Source: Vagococcus carniphilus (GTDB lineage Bacteria > Bacillota > Bacilli > Lactobacillales > Vagococcaceae). From it: 64,000 nt of DNA. Made by a program: the position numbers and the translations under genes. The stretch spans positions 264,001 through 328,000 of the forward strand of contig NZ_CP060720.1 of the NCBI RefSeq assembly GCF_014397115.1, given 5' to 3'. Of this stretch, positions 34,186-43,245 are shown piece by piece. The notes below the pieces were generated by a model. That model saw only the letters and a program-made list of their open reading frames with translations. It had not been told where the DNA came from and did not search any database. How positions within the stretch are numbered: the first letter of the stretch is position 1; every line of letters starts with the position of its first letter.

Positions 34186-36504
34186 ATGAATAAAGATTAT
34201 CAAATTTCATATGAAGTAGTATCAAAATCTTGTGAAAAAACATATACTAATTTAACTTGCCTTTTAGTTGTTAAGGGACAACTTTTTCTAAGAACAAATA
34301 CAAAGCAATTAACATTAAAATCAGGGGATTTTTTCTTTATCAATATGAATGAGCATGTTGAAGTTGAACCGGTAGATAAAGAGTTGACTAAAGTATTTAA
34401 GTTGTCTATATCTAACGTTTACTTACTTAGGCACTATGAGGATTTTTTAACAAGCCAGTTTAATTGCCATTCTTTATTAACAGATCCAGATGATTTGAAT
34501 TTTGTAGCTCAGATGAAGCATCATTTATTTCAGTTAATTTTAAACTTCTTTAGTGGGGAAAAATCAAAATATTTAAAATCAACAATTCATCTCCAAGAGC
34601 TCTTATTAATTTTGGTTGAACGTTTTAAAGTTAACATTTTTAATACAAGAACTTTTCAATATAATGAAAAATTAAATACTGTTTTTGAATATATTCATTC
34701 TCATTACCGGGAACCAATAACATTAGGAGAAGTCGCTAGAGAATGCTTTATGTCAACTTCTTCATTATCTCGTCTGTTCCAAGAACACACTGGTATTAAA
34801 TTTAATCACTATGTTAATCGGCTTAGAATTCAAATGAGTTTAAATGATTTGCTTTATACGCAAGATTCTGTAGATCAGATAGCTAGTAACTATGGTTTCT
34901 CTAATAGCAAAACTTATCGTTCTCAATTTAGTCGTTTCTTTGAAGAGTCTCCAACTGAATACAAACGAAATTTTTATAAAAAAGAAACAACTATTGTTGA
35001 GAAAAAGGCAGCTATTGAATTAGAAGAATTGGTTTCAAATGATGATTTAGAACTCTTACAAAAATTTATGGAAGTGAAGACTGAAAAAGTAAATATAACA
35101 GAATCAAAATCTCAGAAAACAACTCTACAAATTGATTCCGTTCAAAATAAACCACTGGTTCATTCAGATGTTATTATTCATATACATAGTTTAGAAGATT
35201 TATTCTTAGAAGAGGTAAAAAAACAAATTATAACGATTAAAGAGGAGATTGGTTGTCACTATATCGGGATTCAGAATCTTTTTAAAGTTGCACCTAGTTC
35301 TTATACTGTTTTTGAACAAACACGAATGTCACTTTTTTCTCCATTTAGTCGATTTGATACTGTGGTTGATTTTATTCGAACAAATCATTTTGGTGTTTAT
35401 TATCAATTAAATCTAAAAGATTACGATCAAATAACATCATTTTACAATAAAGATCATCAAGAATTTTTTAAGTACATTGAATATATGACTAGAAATGAAT
35501 TTTTACCTAATTGGCGTATCTCTATTCAATTTGAACGATGGGAAGTTGCTAAGAGTGTTAAGTCTTTTAAAGAATTAAGAGGAAAAATAAAAAAAATAAA
35601 TGATTGCATCCAAGTAGGAGTAGGATTACCAACGGGATATCCTAATTATGCATTTAGAAATGAAACGGAAGAGTTGCTATTTAGAGAAGAGATTTTAAAT
35701 ATAGCAGAATTTGTTTCCTATAAATCAGAGCCTAACTACACTATTAAGGATCCTGATTTATCTAAATATGAGTTGTTTACTTCAAAAGATGTCCAAAAAA
35801 TGAAAAATATTTTATCAAGCTGGGGAGTCGACCTACCATTTATTTTATCTGAATGGAACACCTTAACTGGTAGTACAAGGTATACAAATAGTTACTTCTT
35901 TCGAGCAGCTCTCATTGTTCATGATCTTCAAAAACTTGATTTGTTAGTTGATAGTTATGGGTTTTGGTTAAATACTTATTTATTTGAAGGAAACCATTGT
36001 AATATAGATTCTGTAAAATATGATGGTTTGGAAGTATTTCATTATTATAATTGCCGTAGACCAGTATTCTTTGCTCTTAGTTTATATAAACGTCTAAAAG
36101 GGCAAATTGTAGCAACAGGAGATCATTTTATTTTGACAACAGTTAACGGACATTATCAATTGTTGACTTGGAATGCTCAATATATTTCTCCTAATTTAGC
36201 GACAAATGAGAGTTATTTAAAGAGTAAAGTGCTTGAATTAGAAATCCATAGTTCTACAGTTCCAAATGGGTTGTATCAAATAAAAAAATTCACTCTAAGT
36301 AAAGAGCATGGGGCAGTTGCCTATTCATATAATCGCTTTTCAAGTCAGCAAATATTAGATGAAGAATCTCACCAGTATTTGTCGCGTATTTCACACCCTA
36401 AAATGAATGTATTTGATAAACAGTTTACAGATGGGTTACATATGTCTTGTTATTTAGAAGCTAACAATATTTGTTTATACGAATTTCTAAAAATAGATGA
36501 CTAA
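34186..36504 (+). CDS. AraC-family regulator fused to a GH39-like domain
   Basis: 772 residues. Residues 1-120 form a cupin-like ligand domain (TCLLVVKGQLFLRTNTKQLT, SGDFFFINMNEHVEVEP). Residues about 160-265 are the AraC DNA-binding domain with two helix-turn-helix units (LGEVARECFMSTSSLSRLFQ and VDQIASNYGFSNSKTYRSQF). Residues about 325-770 resemble a glycoside hydrolase family 39 fold (WRISIQFERWEVAKSV, LPFILSEWNTLTGSTRYTNS, VDSYGFWLNTYLFEG, and a C-terminal beta domain). A Glu is present in SEWNT at the place of the GH39 nucleophile; I could not confirm the acid/base. Known large AraC proteins of this design in streptococci and enterococci probably use the GH domain as a glycan sensor. 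No sugar genes are adjacent. Confidence 0.8.
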   Translation: MNKDYQISYEVVSKSCEKTYTNLTCLLVVKGQLFLRTNTKQLTLKSGDFFFINMNEHVEVEPVDKELTKVFKLSISNVYLLRHYEDFLTSQFNCHSLLTDPDDLNFVAQMKHHLFQLILNFFSGEKSKYLKSTIHLQELLLILVERFKVNIFNTRTFQYNEKLNTVFEYIHSHYREPITLGEVARECFMSTSSLSRLFQEHTGIKFNHYVNRLRIQMSLNDLLYTQDSVDQIASNYGFSNSKTYRSQFSRFFEESPTEYKRNFYKKETTIVEKKAAIELEELVSNDDLELLQKFMEVKTEKVNITESKSQKTTLQIDSVQNKPLVHSDVIIHIHSLEDLFLEEVKKQIITIKEEIGCHYIGIQNLFKVAPSSYTVFEQTRMSLFSPFSRFDTVVDFIRTNHFGVYYQLNLKDYDQITSFYNKDHQEFFKYIEYMTRNEFLPNWRISIQFERWEVAKSVKSFKELRGKIKKINDCIQVGVGLPTGYPNYAFRNETEELLFREEILNIAEFVSYKSEPNYTIKDPDLSKYELFTSKDVQKMKNILSSWGVDLPFILSEWNTLTGSTRYTNSYFFRAALIVHDLQKLDLLVDSYGFWLNTYLFEGNHCNIDSVKYDGLEVFHYYNCRRPVFFALSLYKRLKGQIVATGDHFILTTVNGHYQLLTWNAQYISPNLATNESYLKSKVLELEIHSSTVPNGLYQIKKFTLSKEHGAVAYSYNRFSSQQILDEESHQYLSRISHPKMNVFDKQFTDGLHMSCYLEANNICLYEFLKIDD

Positions 36505-36544
36505 AAAAGATTCCTCAACAGTTATTCGTTGAGGAATCTTTTTT
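36503..36544. terminator. Bidirectional terminator
   Basis: AAAAGATTCCTCAAC (36505-36519) and GTTGAGGAATCTTTT (36528-36542) are perfect inverted copies between convergent genes. Confidence 0.92.
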
Positions 36545-36989
36545 ATTGATAAATAACCTGAAATATTTCACAAACAAGCATCTCATCAGTTGAGAAACTT
36601 AAGTTAAGACTAGCAAATTCATTGGTAAAAAATTCTTCATGAACTCTATACCAATAGTCATAACTTAAATCTCCTTCTCCTTCTTTAGCAGCAAATTCTG
36701 GGGTTACTTCATCCATCTTAATTAGTTCCAGAGATTCAATTTGAATAATTGCAACAGGTTCGTTATCACCATTTAAAATAATGTCATATTGCCCTTTTTT
36801 AGGAATAGCTTCATTTCTTACTTCATATAATCTGTGAGCAGAGCAAGTCGCCGTTTTTTTCCCTTCTAACACTAAGGCGCTCAATTCATCTCCCATTTCT
36901 TTTGTCCCGTCTCCAAACATCCAAGCTTCAGGGATGGGTAAATCAAGGTTATTTTTTTGACAAAAATCTTTCCAATAAGTCTCTATCAT
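36543..36989 (-). CDS. ASCH-domain protein
   Basis: 148 residues. Features of bacterial ASCH proteins are PEAWMFGDGTKEMGDELSAL, VLEGKKTATCSAHRLYEV, the conserved GKKxAT loop, and KKGQYDIILNGDNEPVAIIQ followed by EGEGDLSYDYWYRVHEEFF. ASCH domains are beta barrels thought to bind RNA or modified nucleotides, and some hydrolyse N4-acetylcytidine. Monocistronic with an AGAGGAAAG site. No partner context. Confidence 0.87.
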   Translation of the reverse strand: MIETYWKDFCQKNNLDLPIPEAWMFGDGTKEMGDELSALVLEGKKTATCSAHRLYEVRNEAIPKKGQYDIILNGDNEPVAIIQIESLELIKMDEVTPEFAAKEGEGDLSYDYWYRVHEEFFTNEFASLNLSFSTDEMLVCEIFQVIYQ

Positions 36990-37132
36990 ATTACTTTCCT
37001 CTTTTCTTTGATAGTTCGTTTATACCAATATAATAAGTTATGGTCAAGCTGAAAATATTGATGAAAAGAATTATTTAGGGCTATCTTTTGTGATAGAATG
37101 AACGTAAGAGATTATAATAGAGGTGACTAATA

Positions 37133-37537
37133 ATGAAAGAAGCAAAAATTATTCGTGCAGTGGATTTAATTAACGGAGGGTGTAATGCTTGTCCAACGGT
37201 GAAAAGTGAAGTTTTTATTTTAGAGTTAAATGATTTGAATCGTCCTCTTGAAAACTTAGATGTAGCCTCTTTAATTATGACAGTGGCATTAGCTAATGGT
37301 TATAAGCAACATCAAGAATATGATATGGCTGAAGATTATGACGTGTATAAAAATGGAACAAATGAAGTATCAGTGATTCCAGAGTATGACCAATTGGTTT
37401 TTAAAAAAGGATTTTCACAGCAAAAAGTTGCTAATAATTACCAAGAACCAGCAGAATTGTTTAAAGTAGTTAATAATTTATTAACACAGTATTTCGATTT
37501 GGAAGGTTTAGATTTTAAAATTGAAAATCAAGATTAA
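37133..37537 (+). CDS. Conserved hypothetical protein with CNAC motif
   Basis: 134 residues, soluble and acidic. I do not recognise the family. The N-terminal half has two cysteines in a GGCNACPTVKSEV context and a repeated EY/DY-rich stretch (YKQHQEYDMAEDYDVYKNGT). Strong AGAGGTG site, own terminator (37545-37580), and clear coding character support a real gene. Cysteines three residues apart could bind metal or be redox active, but nothing more can be said. Confidence 0.7.
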   Translation: MKEAKIIRAVDLINGGCNACPTVKSEVFILELNDLNRPLENLDVASLIMTVALANGYKQHQEYDMAEDYDVYKNGTNEVSVIPEYDQLVFKKGFSQQKVANNYQEPAELFKVVNNLLTQYFDLEGLDFKIENQD

Positions 37538-37544
37538 TAAGGAT

Positions 37545-37580
37545 AAAAGATTGTGAGAAAAAATTCTCGCAATCTTTTTT
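37545..37580 (+). terminator. Intrinsic terminator
   Basis: AAAAGATTGTGAGAA (37545-37559) pairs with TTCTCGCAATCTTTT (37564-37578), followed by further T. Confidence 0.88.
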
Positions 37581-37607
37581 GTTAAGAAAAAAGATAATAT
37601 GATTAAT

Positions 37608-37641
37608 AAAGGTATACAATACCTTTAAAACGTTATATAAT
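37608..37641 (+). promoter_or_regulatory. Palindromic operator and promoter of adenosine deaminase
   Basis: AAAGGTAT-ACA-ATACCTTT (37608-37626) is a perfect 8-bp inverted repeat. It covers the expected -35 position (TATACA, 37613-37618) of a promoter whose -10 is TATAAT (37636-37641). A repressor bound there would block add. No regulator gene is adjacent, so the repressor acts from elsewhere. Confidence 0.6.
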
Positions 37642-37678
37642 AATGAACAACAAAATTAATTTACATGGAGGTTATAAA

Positions 37679-38698
37679 GTGTTAAAAAAATCAGATATTC
37701 ACTCGTTCCCAAAAGCTGAGTTACATTGTCATTTAGATGGTTCTATTCGACCAGAAACGTTACAAAAAATAGCCAAAGCACAAGGGTTATCAATTAGTGA
37801 TAATGTAGCAGAAGTTTCTTTACATATGCAAGCGCCACCAACTTGTCAAAATTTAGTTGAGTATTTAACTTGTTTTGATTTTGTTTTACCCTATCTTCAA
37901 ACAAAAGAGGCACTTGAAATGGCAGCTTTTGATGTAATGGAACAGGCAGCTGAAGATGGTATTCGTTATATTGAAATTCGTTTTGCTCCTAGTTTGTCTA
38001 TGGAAAAAGGGTTGAGCGTTGAAGAAATTATCGAATCGGTTGCTAAAGGAGTAGCAGATGCTGAAGCTCAGTATAACGTTCATGGTAATTTATTAGTCAT
38101 TGGAATGAAAACAGGTGAACTAGCTTTAATTGAATCAATCTTCTCAAAAACATTAGCCTTAAAAAATGAAAAAGTAGTTGGATTTGATTTAGCAGGTGCT
38201 GAAGAAGATCATTTTATAGATGACTACTCAGATGTTTTAAAAGTAGTCACAGATTCTGGAGAGGTTCCACTAACACTTCATGCAGGGGAATGTGGTTGCG
38301 TCCACAACGTATTTAGTGCGATTAAATCAGGTGCTAAACGAATTGGTCATGGCATTGCTTTGAAAGGTAAAATAGTAGAACAACAAGAATTAGCCAATCA
38401 TGATGTTTGTATTGAAGGATGTCCAACAAGTAATGTCCAAACAAGAGCAATTAATTCTTTTAAAGATTATCCATTGAGAGAATGGCTAGAAAACGATGTG
38501 ACGTTTTGTATTAATACAGATAATAAAACAGTTTCTAACACAACGCTCTCAAAAGAATACGATATTTTAAGAGAAAACTTTGAGTTAACACCAGTAGAGT
38601 TGTGTCAGCTTAATAAGAATGCAATGACTTATTCATTTGCTGAAAAAGCATTAAAAGAGAAGATTTTGAATGAAATGGACACTTATACTTTTAGTTAA
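37679..38698 (+). CDS. add: Adenosine deaminase
   Basis: 339 residues of the metal-dependent adenosine deaminase family: PKAELHCHLDGSIRPETLQK (HxH zinc ligands), TLHAGECGCVHNVFSAIKSG (His and catalytic Glu of the HAGE motif), GHGIAL, and FCINTDNKTVSNTTLSKEYD in place of the usual SxDDP motif, with Asp retained. It converts adenosine or deoxyadenosine to inosine in purine salvage. I choose the GTG at 37679 because GGAGG lies 6 bases upstream, while the upstream in-frame ATG (37643) falls before the predicted transcription start. Possible functional link with the nucleoside hydrolase at 17894. Confidence 0.9.
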   Translation: MLKKSDIHSFPKAELHCHLDGSIRPETLQKIAKAQGLSISDNVAEVSLHMQAPPTCQNLVEYLTCFDFVLPYLQTKEALEMAAFDVMEQAAEDGIRYIEIRFAPSLSMEKGLSVEEIIESVAKGVADAEAQYNVHGNLLVIGMKTGELALIESIFSKTLALKNEKVVGFDLAGAEEDHFIDDYSDVLKVVTDSGEVPLTLHAGECGCVHNVFSAIKSGAKRIGHGIALKGKIVEQQELANHDVCIEGCPTSNVQTRAINSFKDYPLREWLENDVTFCINTDNKTVSNTTLSKEYDILRENFELTPVELCQLNKNAMTYSFAEKALKEKILNEMDTYTFS

Positions 38699-38807
38699 AA
38701 AGAAATATCTTTCTTAGTGAGGAGAGGGATATCGGTCTTAGGTCACTGTTCTTTTTTGTCATGTTTGTTATACTAGAAAAAACATGAAGAGAAGAGATGT
38801 GAGGAAC

Positions 38808-39191
38808 ATGAAATTCTTAGGAAATATTATTTGGCTTATTTTTGGTGGCCTTACTGGAGCAATATCTTGGTTTTTAGCTGGCTGTTTATGGAGTATTACA
38901 ATTATCGGTATTCCAGTTGGGATGCAGTGTTTTAAAATAGCTGGACTAAGCTTGTGGCCATTTGGTAAGAGAGTTGTTTATAATGGTGGCGGTATGTCAT
39001 TTATTGTTAATATCATTTGGATTTTAGTTAGTGGGTGGGCGCTAGCGCTAGGTCATGTGATAAGTGGCGTATTACTTTGTATCACGATTGTAGGTATTCC
39101 ATTTGGTAAACAAAGCTTTAAATTAGCTCAACTGGCTTTAATGCCTTTTGGTGCAGATGTTGTTTCTTCAAATAATTATTATATGAGTTAA
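38808..39191 (+). CDS. YccF-domain inner-membrane protein
   Basis: 127 residues containing two YccF units: GNIIWLIFGGLTGAISWFLA, followed by IIGIPVGMQCFKIAGLSLWP; then NIIWILVSGWALALGHVISG with IVGIPFGKQSFKLAQLALMP. Four hydrophobic helices. The family has no known function, though some members sit near stress genes. An earlier in-frame ATG at 38784 lies only 10 bases after a TATACT -10 hexamer, so I use ATG 38808 preceded by GTGAGG. Followed by a long perfect terminator stem. Confidence 0.82.
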   Translation: MKFLGNIIWLIFGGLTGAISWFLAGCLWSITIIGIPVGMQCFKIAGLSLWPFGKRVVYNGGGMSFIVNIIWILVSGWALALGHVISGVLLCITIVGIPFGKQSFKLAQLALMPFGADVVSSNNYYMS

Positions 39192-39197
39192 TCAGTT

Positions 39198-39252
39198 AGC
39201 AAGACAATGAAAGATTAGGTAATGTGACTCTTTCATTGTCTTGCTCTTTTTA
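39198..39252 (+). terminator. Intrinsic terminator, 16-bp perfect stem
   Basis: AGCAAGACAATGAAAG (39198-39213) and CTTTCATTGTCTTGCT (39230-39245), followed by CTTTTT. Confidence 0.9.
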
Positions 39253-39346
39253 ATGAATAAGCAAAACCTATCTTTTAGAGAGAAAATAAGTGTGCTATCT
39301 TTAATAGAGGATTTAAAACGTTAATTTTAAGAAAAGAGATGATTAA

Positions 39347-39970
39347 ATGCGAACTGAAAAAGAAAAAATGCTACAAGAAGATTTATATGTTGCAGGAGAC
39401 TCTGAACTTAGAGAGGATGCAAAGCGCAGCCGTCAAATTACAAGAATTTTTAATCAAACAACAGAAGAGCAAATTGATTATAGAATGACCCTTTTAAAAG
39501 ATTTATTTAAAGAAACAGGGGAGAATATCTACATGGAACCACCCTTTAGATGTGATTATGGTTCAAATATATCAATTGGTAATAATTTCTATGCTAATTT
39601 TGACTGTATTTTTCTAGATGTAGCAGAGATTAAAATTGGTGAAAATGTTATGTTTGGTCCTAAAGTTAACTTACTAACACCAGGGCACCCAATTGATGCA
39701 GAAGTAAGAAATTCTGGTTTAGAATTTGGCCGAAAAATTACAATTGGAGATAATGTTTGGTTTGGAGGCAATGTAACAGTCAATCCAGGAGTGACGATTG
39801 GAAGTAACACCATTATTGGTTCTGGTTCTGTTGTGACAAAAAATATTCCCGATAACGTAATAGCAGCAGGGAACCCATGTCGCATCATTCGTCCAATCAC
39901 AGATGAAGATAAGAAACATTGGAAAGAAAAACAAGAAGCTTATTGGAACGAAGTAAATCAAGAAAACTAA
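39347..39970 (+). CDS. Sugar O-acetyltransferase (maltose/galactoside acetyltransferase family)
   Basis: 207 residues. An N-terminal Mac domain (EKEKMLQEDLYVAGDSELRE) precedes a left-handed parallel beta-helix with hexapeptide repeats: IGNNFYANFDCIFLDVAEIK, IGENVMFGPKVNLLTPGHPI with the catalytic His, and ITIGDNVWFGGNVTVNPGVT. It uses acetyl-CoA to acetylate hexoses or thiogalactosides, usually as sugar detoxification. Similar to LacA/Maa. It lies convergent to nagA with a shared terminator region. Confidence 0.92.
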   Translation: MRTEKEKMLQEDLYVAGDSELREDAKRSRQITRIFNQTTEEQIDYRMTLLKDLFKETGENIYMEPPFRCDYGSNISIGNNFYANFDCIFLDVAEIKIGENVMFGPKVNLLTPGHPIDAEVRNSGLEFGRKITIGDNVWFGGNVTVNPGVTIGSNTIIGSGSVVTKNIPDNVIAAGNPCRIIRPITDEDKKHWKEKQEAYWNEVNQEN

Positions 39971-39972
39971 AA

Positions 39973-40009
39973 AAGAGGAAGCTGGCTACAGGGCAGCTTC
40001 TTCTTTTTT
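39973..40009. terminator. Bidirectional terminator between lacA/maa-like and nagA
   Basis: GAAGCTG (39978-39984) pairs with CAGCTTC (39994-40000) with AAAAGA/TCTTTT flanks; it overlaps the end of nagA on the minus strand. Confidence 0.75.
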
Positions 40010-41141
40010 ACCTTCTATGAAACAACTAGTTACATTAAAATCGTCATCTAGAATAATGAGATTAGCGTCAAAGGTCGGGGCAATTTGGCCGATATGAGAA
40101 CAATTAAGTAATTCAGCGGGTGTTTGTGTAGCCATTTGAATGCTATCTCCCAGAGAAATTCCCATGTCAGTACTAATTTTAAGAGCTTGATTCATTGTGA
40201 CCGTACTAGAAGCTAGAGTGCCATCTTTTAATCTAGCAACGCCATCAGTAACGGTTACTTGATGACCACCAAAAAAGTAAGAACCATCTCCAACTCCCAT
40301 TGCTTGAAGAGCATCTGTGATTAACACCATTCGATTGGCTGTTTTAGTTTTATGCATAAGTCGAACCATCCCAGGATGTAAATGAATCCCATCAACAATG
40401 GCTTGAATGCTAACATGGTCATTTTCTAAAGCGGCTGTTGTAATACCTGGTGAGCGGTGGTGAATTGCAGGCATTGCATTACAACAGTGGGTAATGTGGT
40501 TAACCCCCCCTATTAAAAGCATGCTGTGCTTCTTCGTAAGTCGCGTTAGTATGCCCGGCTGCGACAATTATGTTTTGTGCTATTAAAAAATCAATCACTT
40601 CATCAGCTCCAGGTAGCTCTGGTGCAATAGTCACCATCTTAATTAGACCATCTGATAAATCAATTAATTCTTTTATTTCATTTAAATCAGGAAGACGTAA
40701 ATGATTAGGATCTTGCATCCCTTTTTTTATAGGATTTAGATAAGGACCTTCTAAATGAATTCCTAAAATTTTAGCTCCTTCTTCTTTTCCAATAACCTTT
40801 TTAGTCGCTTCAATCATCCCGATTAATTTTTCTTTGGAAGAAGTGACAGAAGTTACTAGAAACCCAGTACAACCAGTGGCTAAACATTTTTTTGAGACTT
40901 CTTGAATACTTTTTTCTGTCCCATCCATCATATCGAAATGATTGGCACCGTGGATATGAACATCGATCATTCCTGGAATGATGAGTTGGTTTTTAGCATC
41001 AATTACTTGGTCAAAATCTGAACTTAGTGGGGTTTCCGAACTATTAATTACTTGATTGATTTGGTGTTGATTGATTGCGATGTGAACAAATTTTTCTTGA
41101 TTATGTTGATAAATTTTAGCGTTTTTAATTAAAGTTTTCAT
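39986..41141 (-). pseudogene. nagA: N-acetylglucosamine-6-phosphate deacetylase, frameshifted
   Basis: Two overlapping frames (40500-41141 for the N-terminal half and 39986-about 40510 for the rest) form one NagA of about 384 residues. Visible are GMIDVHIHGANHFDMMDGTE (HxH metal site), GIHLEGPYLNPIKKG with the catalytic Glu, AGHTNATYEEAQHAF, and VNHITHCCNAM in the second frame. The break lies in a G7 tract of the coding strand (C7 at 40504-40510): six Gs would restore NRGVNHITH. NagA deacetylates GlcNAc-6-phosphate, entering amino-sugar catabolism. It follows the DeoR-type gene by 11 bases. No nagB in the window. Confidence 0.88.
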
Positions 41142-41152
41142 GTTTTTCTCTC

Positions 41153-41902
41153 CTAAGGATGAATGAGGTTAATTGGTTGTTCCTGTATAACTTGTTTTAA
41201 GTTTTCTGGCAATGGTTCATTCGTTATTAACGTATCAATAGAGTCAAAATTGATTTTAAAGGCAGTTGTGCGATTCAATTTACTACTATCAATTAGGAGA
41301 ACGACTTGTTTTGCTTGTTCTCTTAGTTGTTGATGTAAAGAGATGTCATCAAGTTCATCAAAAAAGATACCGTCATCTGATATACCAGAAGCCCCAATAA
41401 AAGCAATGTCAAAATTAAAGTTCATGAGTTCTTTAATCACCATTGGCCCTTTTAATAAATGAGATTTGGCTTGAAAATAGCCACCTAGAAGATAAATATC
41501 ATTTCCGTTTTTTGAAAAACTAACAGCATTATCAATGGAGTTAGTAACTATTAATGGATGACTCGAAAATGGTTTGGCGCTGATTGTTTCAACAGTTGTT
41601 GAGACATCTAGCCAAATGGTTTGCTTCTCTAAGATGAAAGGACGTGCTAGTTCGGCAATTGCTTTTTTTTCAGCACTTTTTGTGACAACTCGATTTTTAT
41701 AATTTTCAATTTGCTGCTTAATTATGGGTAGTTGAATGCCACCATTTACTCTTTCGACTAAATCTTGTTCTACCAATTTTAAAATATCTCTTCTAGCGGT
41801 ATCTTTTGAAATATCGAAATGATTGGCTAAAGTTTCTTGTTTTAGAAAGGGTTCTGTTTCAAGTAGTTTTAAAATTTCAATTAATCTTTCTTGTTGATTC
41901 AT
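41153..41902 (-). CDS. DeoR-family transcriptional regulator
   Basis: 249 residues: N-terminal DeoR helix-turn-helix (QETLANHFDISKDTARRDIL, with the following VERVNGGIQLP wing end) and a C-terminal DeoRC sugar-phosphate sensor domain (IWLDVSTTVETISAKP, IYLLGGYFQAKSHLLKGPMV, FIGASGISDDGIFFDELDD). Upstream partner of nagA in one transcription unit, so the inducer is probably an amino-sugar phosphate. Ribosome binding site GAGGTGATCCT precedes the ATG. The leader contains AAGTT-rich direct repeats (41930-41965) that might be operators. Confidence 0.88.
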   Translation of the reverse strand: MNQQERLIEILKLLETEPFLKQETLANHFDISKDTARRDILKLVEQDLVERVNGGIQLPIIKQQIENYKNRVVTKSAEKKAIAELARPFILEKQTIWLDVSTTVETISAKPFSSHPLIVTNSIDNAVSFSKNGNDIYLLGGYFQAKSHLLKGPMVIKELMNFNFDIAFIGASGISDDGIFFDELDDISLHQQLREQAKQVVLLIDSSKLNRTTAFKINFDSIDTLITNEPLPENLKQVIQEQPINLIHP

Positions 41903-42005
41903 AGGATCACCTCTTAAGTTCAGTTAAGTTTATATGCGAAAATTGTAAGTTTTTGTAAGTTTAATTTATCAGATATTTTTTATTTTGGCAACTTTTTTAA
42001 TTTAT

Positions 42006-42041
42006 TAAAAAAAGTTGACCACTAATTAACGTGGTCAACTT
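42006..42041 (-). terminator. Minus-strand terminator
   Basis: AAGTTGACCAC and GTGGTCAACTT (42012-42041) form an 11-bp stem overlapping the last codons of the small membrane gene; T7 follows on the minus strand. Confidence 0.85.
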
Positions 42042-42249
42042 CTTTATTTTTCTTATTTTTTTGTTCTTTTACTTTTGTAATGGCTGTTCCTATGCCGTAT
42101 ATCCCGATTAAAAGTCCGGCGATAAAGAAATAAAAACCATCTAAATTAAATAAAACAATCTCTGTTTCTTTAATTAAACCAATAATTAGTAGGATAACGC
42201 CCGCAATGACGCAAACTAATTCGATGGCATAATTTTTAAGACCTTCCAT
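42022..42249 (-). CDS. Small two-helix membrane protein
   Basis: 75 residues with two hydrophobic helices (IELVCVIAGVILLIIGLIKE and FYFFIAGLLIGIYGIGTAIT) and a highly charged C-tail (KVKEQKNKKNKEVDHVN) likely facing the cytoplasm. GAGGTG precedes the ATG. Family not recognised. Between nagR/nagA and a DUF975 gene, same strand, but with its own terminator. Confidence 0.65.
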   Translation of the reverse strand: MEGLKNYAIELVCVIAGVILLIIGLIKETEIVLFNLDGFYFFIAGLLIGIYGIGTAITKVKEQKNKKNKEVDHVN

Positions 42250-42333
42250 TTAAACACCTCGATTAATAGATACTTATTATTAATTATTGTAGCATAGTTC
42301 AGAAAAGATACCTATGGAAATTTAGATTGTTGC

Positions 42334-43071
42334 CTAAAATGATTCCCAAACATCTTCATTTTCATCAACTTCCTCAGAAGCGTCTTTTAAGTATTTATCT
42401 TTAGCTAAATCATCATAGAAAACGGCATGACAAGTTGCTATATAAGGTGTGATAAAGATGTAAGCAAGACCTAATGTTAAACCACCCAGAATATGCCAAC
42501 CAATAAAGCTAAAATCTAACCAAAAAAGTCTTCCTTTGTGTCCATCCATTAATTGTCTACTTTCATCAATAAAGGCTGTTGCATTCATTTCTTTTACATC
42601 TGTATGAGTAGACAAGTCTTTATAGATAAAATTAGATTGAGAATAAGCATATCCTTTAACAATTCCAGGAATAACTAAAAGGAAAGTCCAAAGAGTGGTA
42701 AAGATAAGAATTAACAGGTTAATTAAAATAATAGGAACAAAATCGTATGAGTTAAACAATCTGAAAGCTTGGTTTGGTGCCATAGAAGCTTCATCTCTAT
42801 TTCTGATAACATCTAGTAGTGAAAAGGAAATACCGATTGTGATAATGGAAAAAATAAATTCAACAAGTGAATTCCCAAAATTTGAAGAAATTCGGATATA
42901 CCATTCTGGTTCATATTGTCCGAAAGTAGTTGTCCAAAACATAAAAGCTGCTACTGCATTGATTCCGATAGCAAGTATGATTGGTACAATATTTAGAATG
43001 ATAGCTTCTTTCCATCTACCTCGCAAGGCTTCTTTTGCTTCTTTTTTAATATCATAGCTTACCTTATACAT
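42334..43071 (-). CDS. DUF975-family integral membrane protein
   Basis: 245 residues with about five membrane segments. The beginning YKVSYDIKKEAKEALRGRWK, SRQLMDGHKGRLFWLDFSFI and YIATCHAVFYDDLAKDK are typical of the DUF975 family. The frame begins at ATG 43077, only 2 bases after GGAGG, whereas ATG 43071 has 7-8-base spacing and matches the family start, so I use the latter. The function is unknown; members are common in Firmicutes and Erysipelotrichia. Confidence 0.82.
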   Translation of the reverse strand: MYKVSYDIKKEAKEALRGRWKEAIILNIVPIILAIGINAVAAFMFWTTTFGQYEPEWYIRISSNFGNSLVEFIFSIITIGISFSLLDVIRNRDEASMAPNQAFRLFNSYDFVPIILINLLILIFTTLWTFLLVIPGIVKGYAYSQSNFIYKDLSTHTDVKEMNATAFIDESRQLMDGHKGRLFWLDFSFIGWHILGGLTLGLAYIFITPYIATCHAVFYDDLAKDKYLKDASEEVDENEDVWESF

Positions 43072-43245
43072 ATTCATTCCTCCAGTCTAAAATTTGATAA
43101 ATGAAAGCTTGATTTAATTGTAAACTTTTAGAAAATAAATGTAAAGTATCAAAGATGATTAGTTATTTTATTTATAAAAATAAGGAGACATGGTACAATT
43201 AAGTATACCAATTAACTTAATATCATTTAAAAGGAGTGGCTTAAA

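Noticed and set aside
37643-37678. Earlier ATG start for adenosine deaminase
   Set aside because: It precedes the predicted transcription start and lacks a ribosome binding site; GTG 37679 has GGAGG at the right distance.
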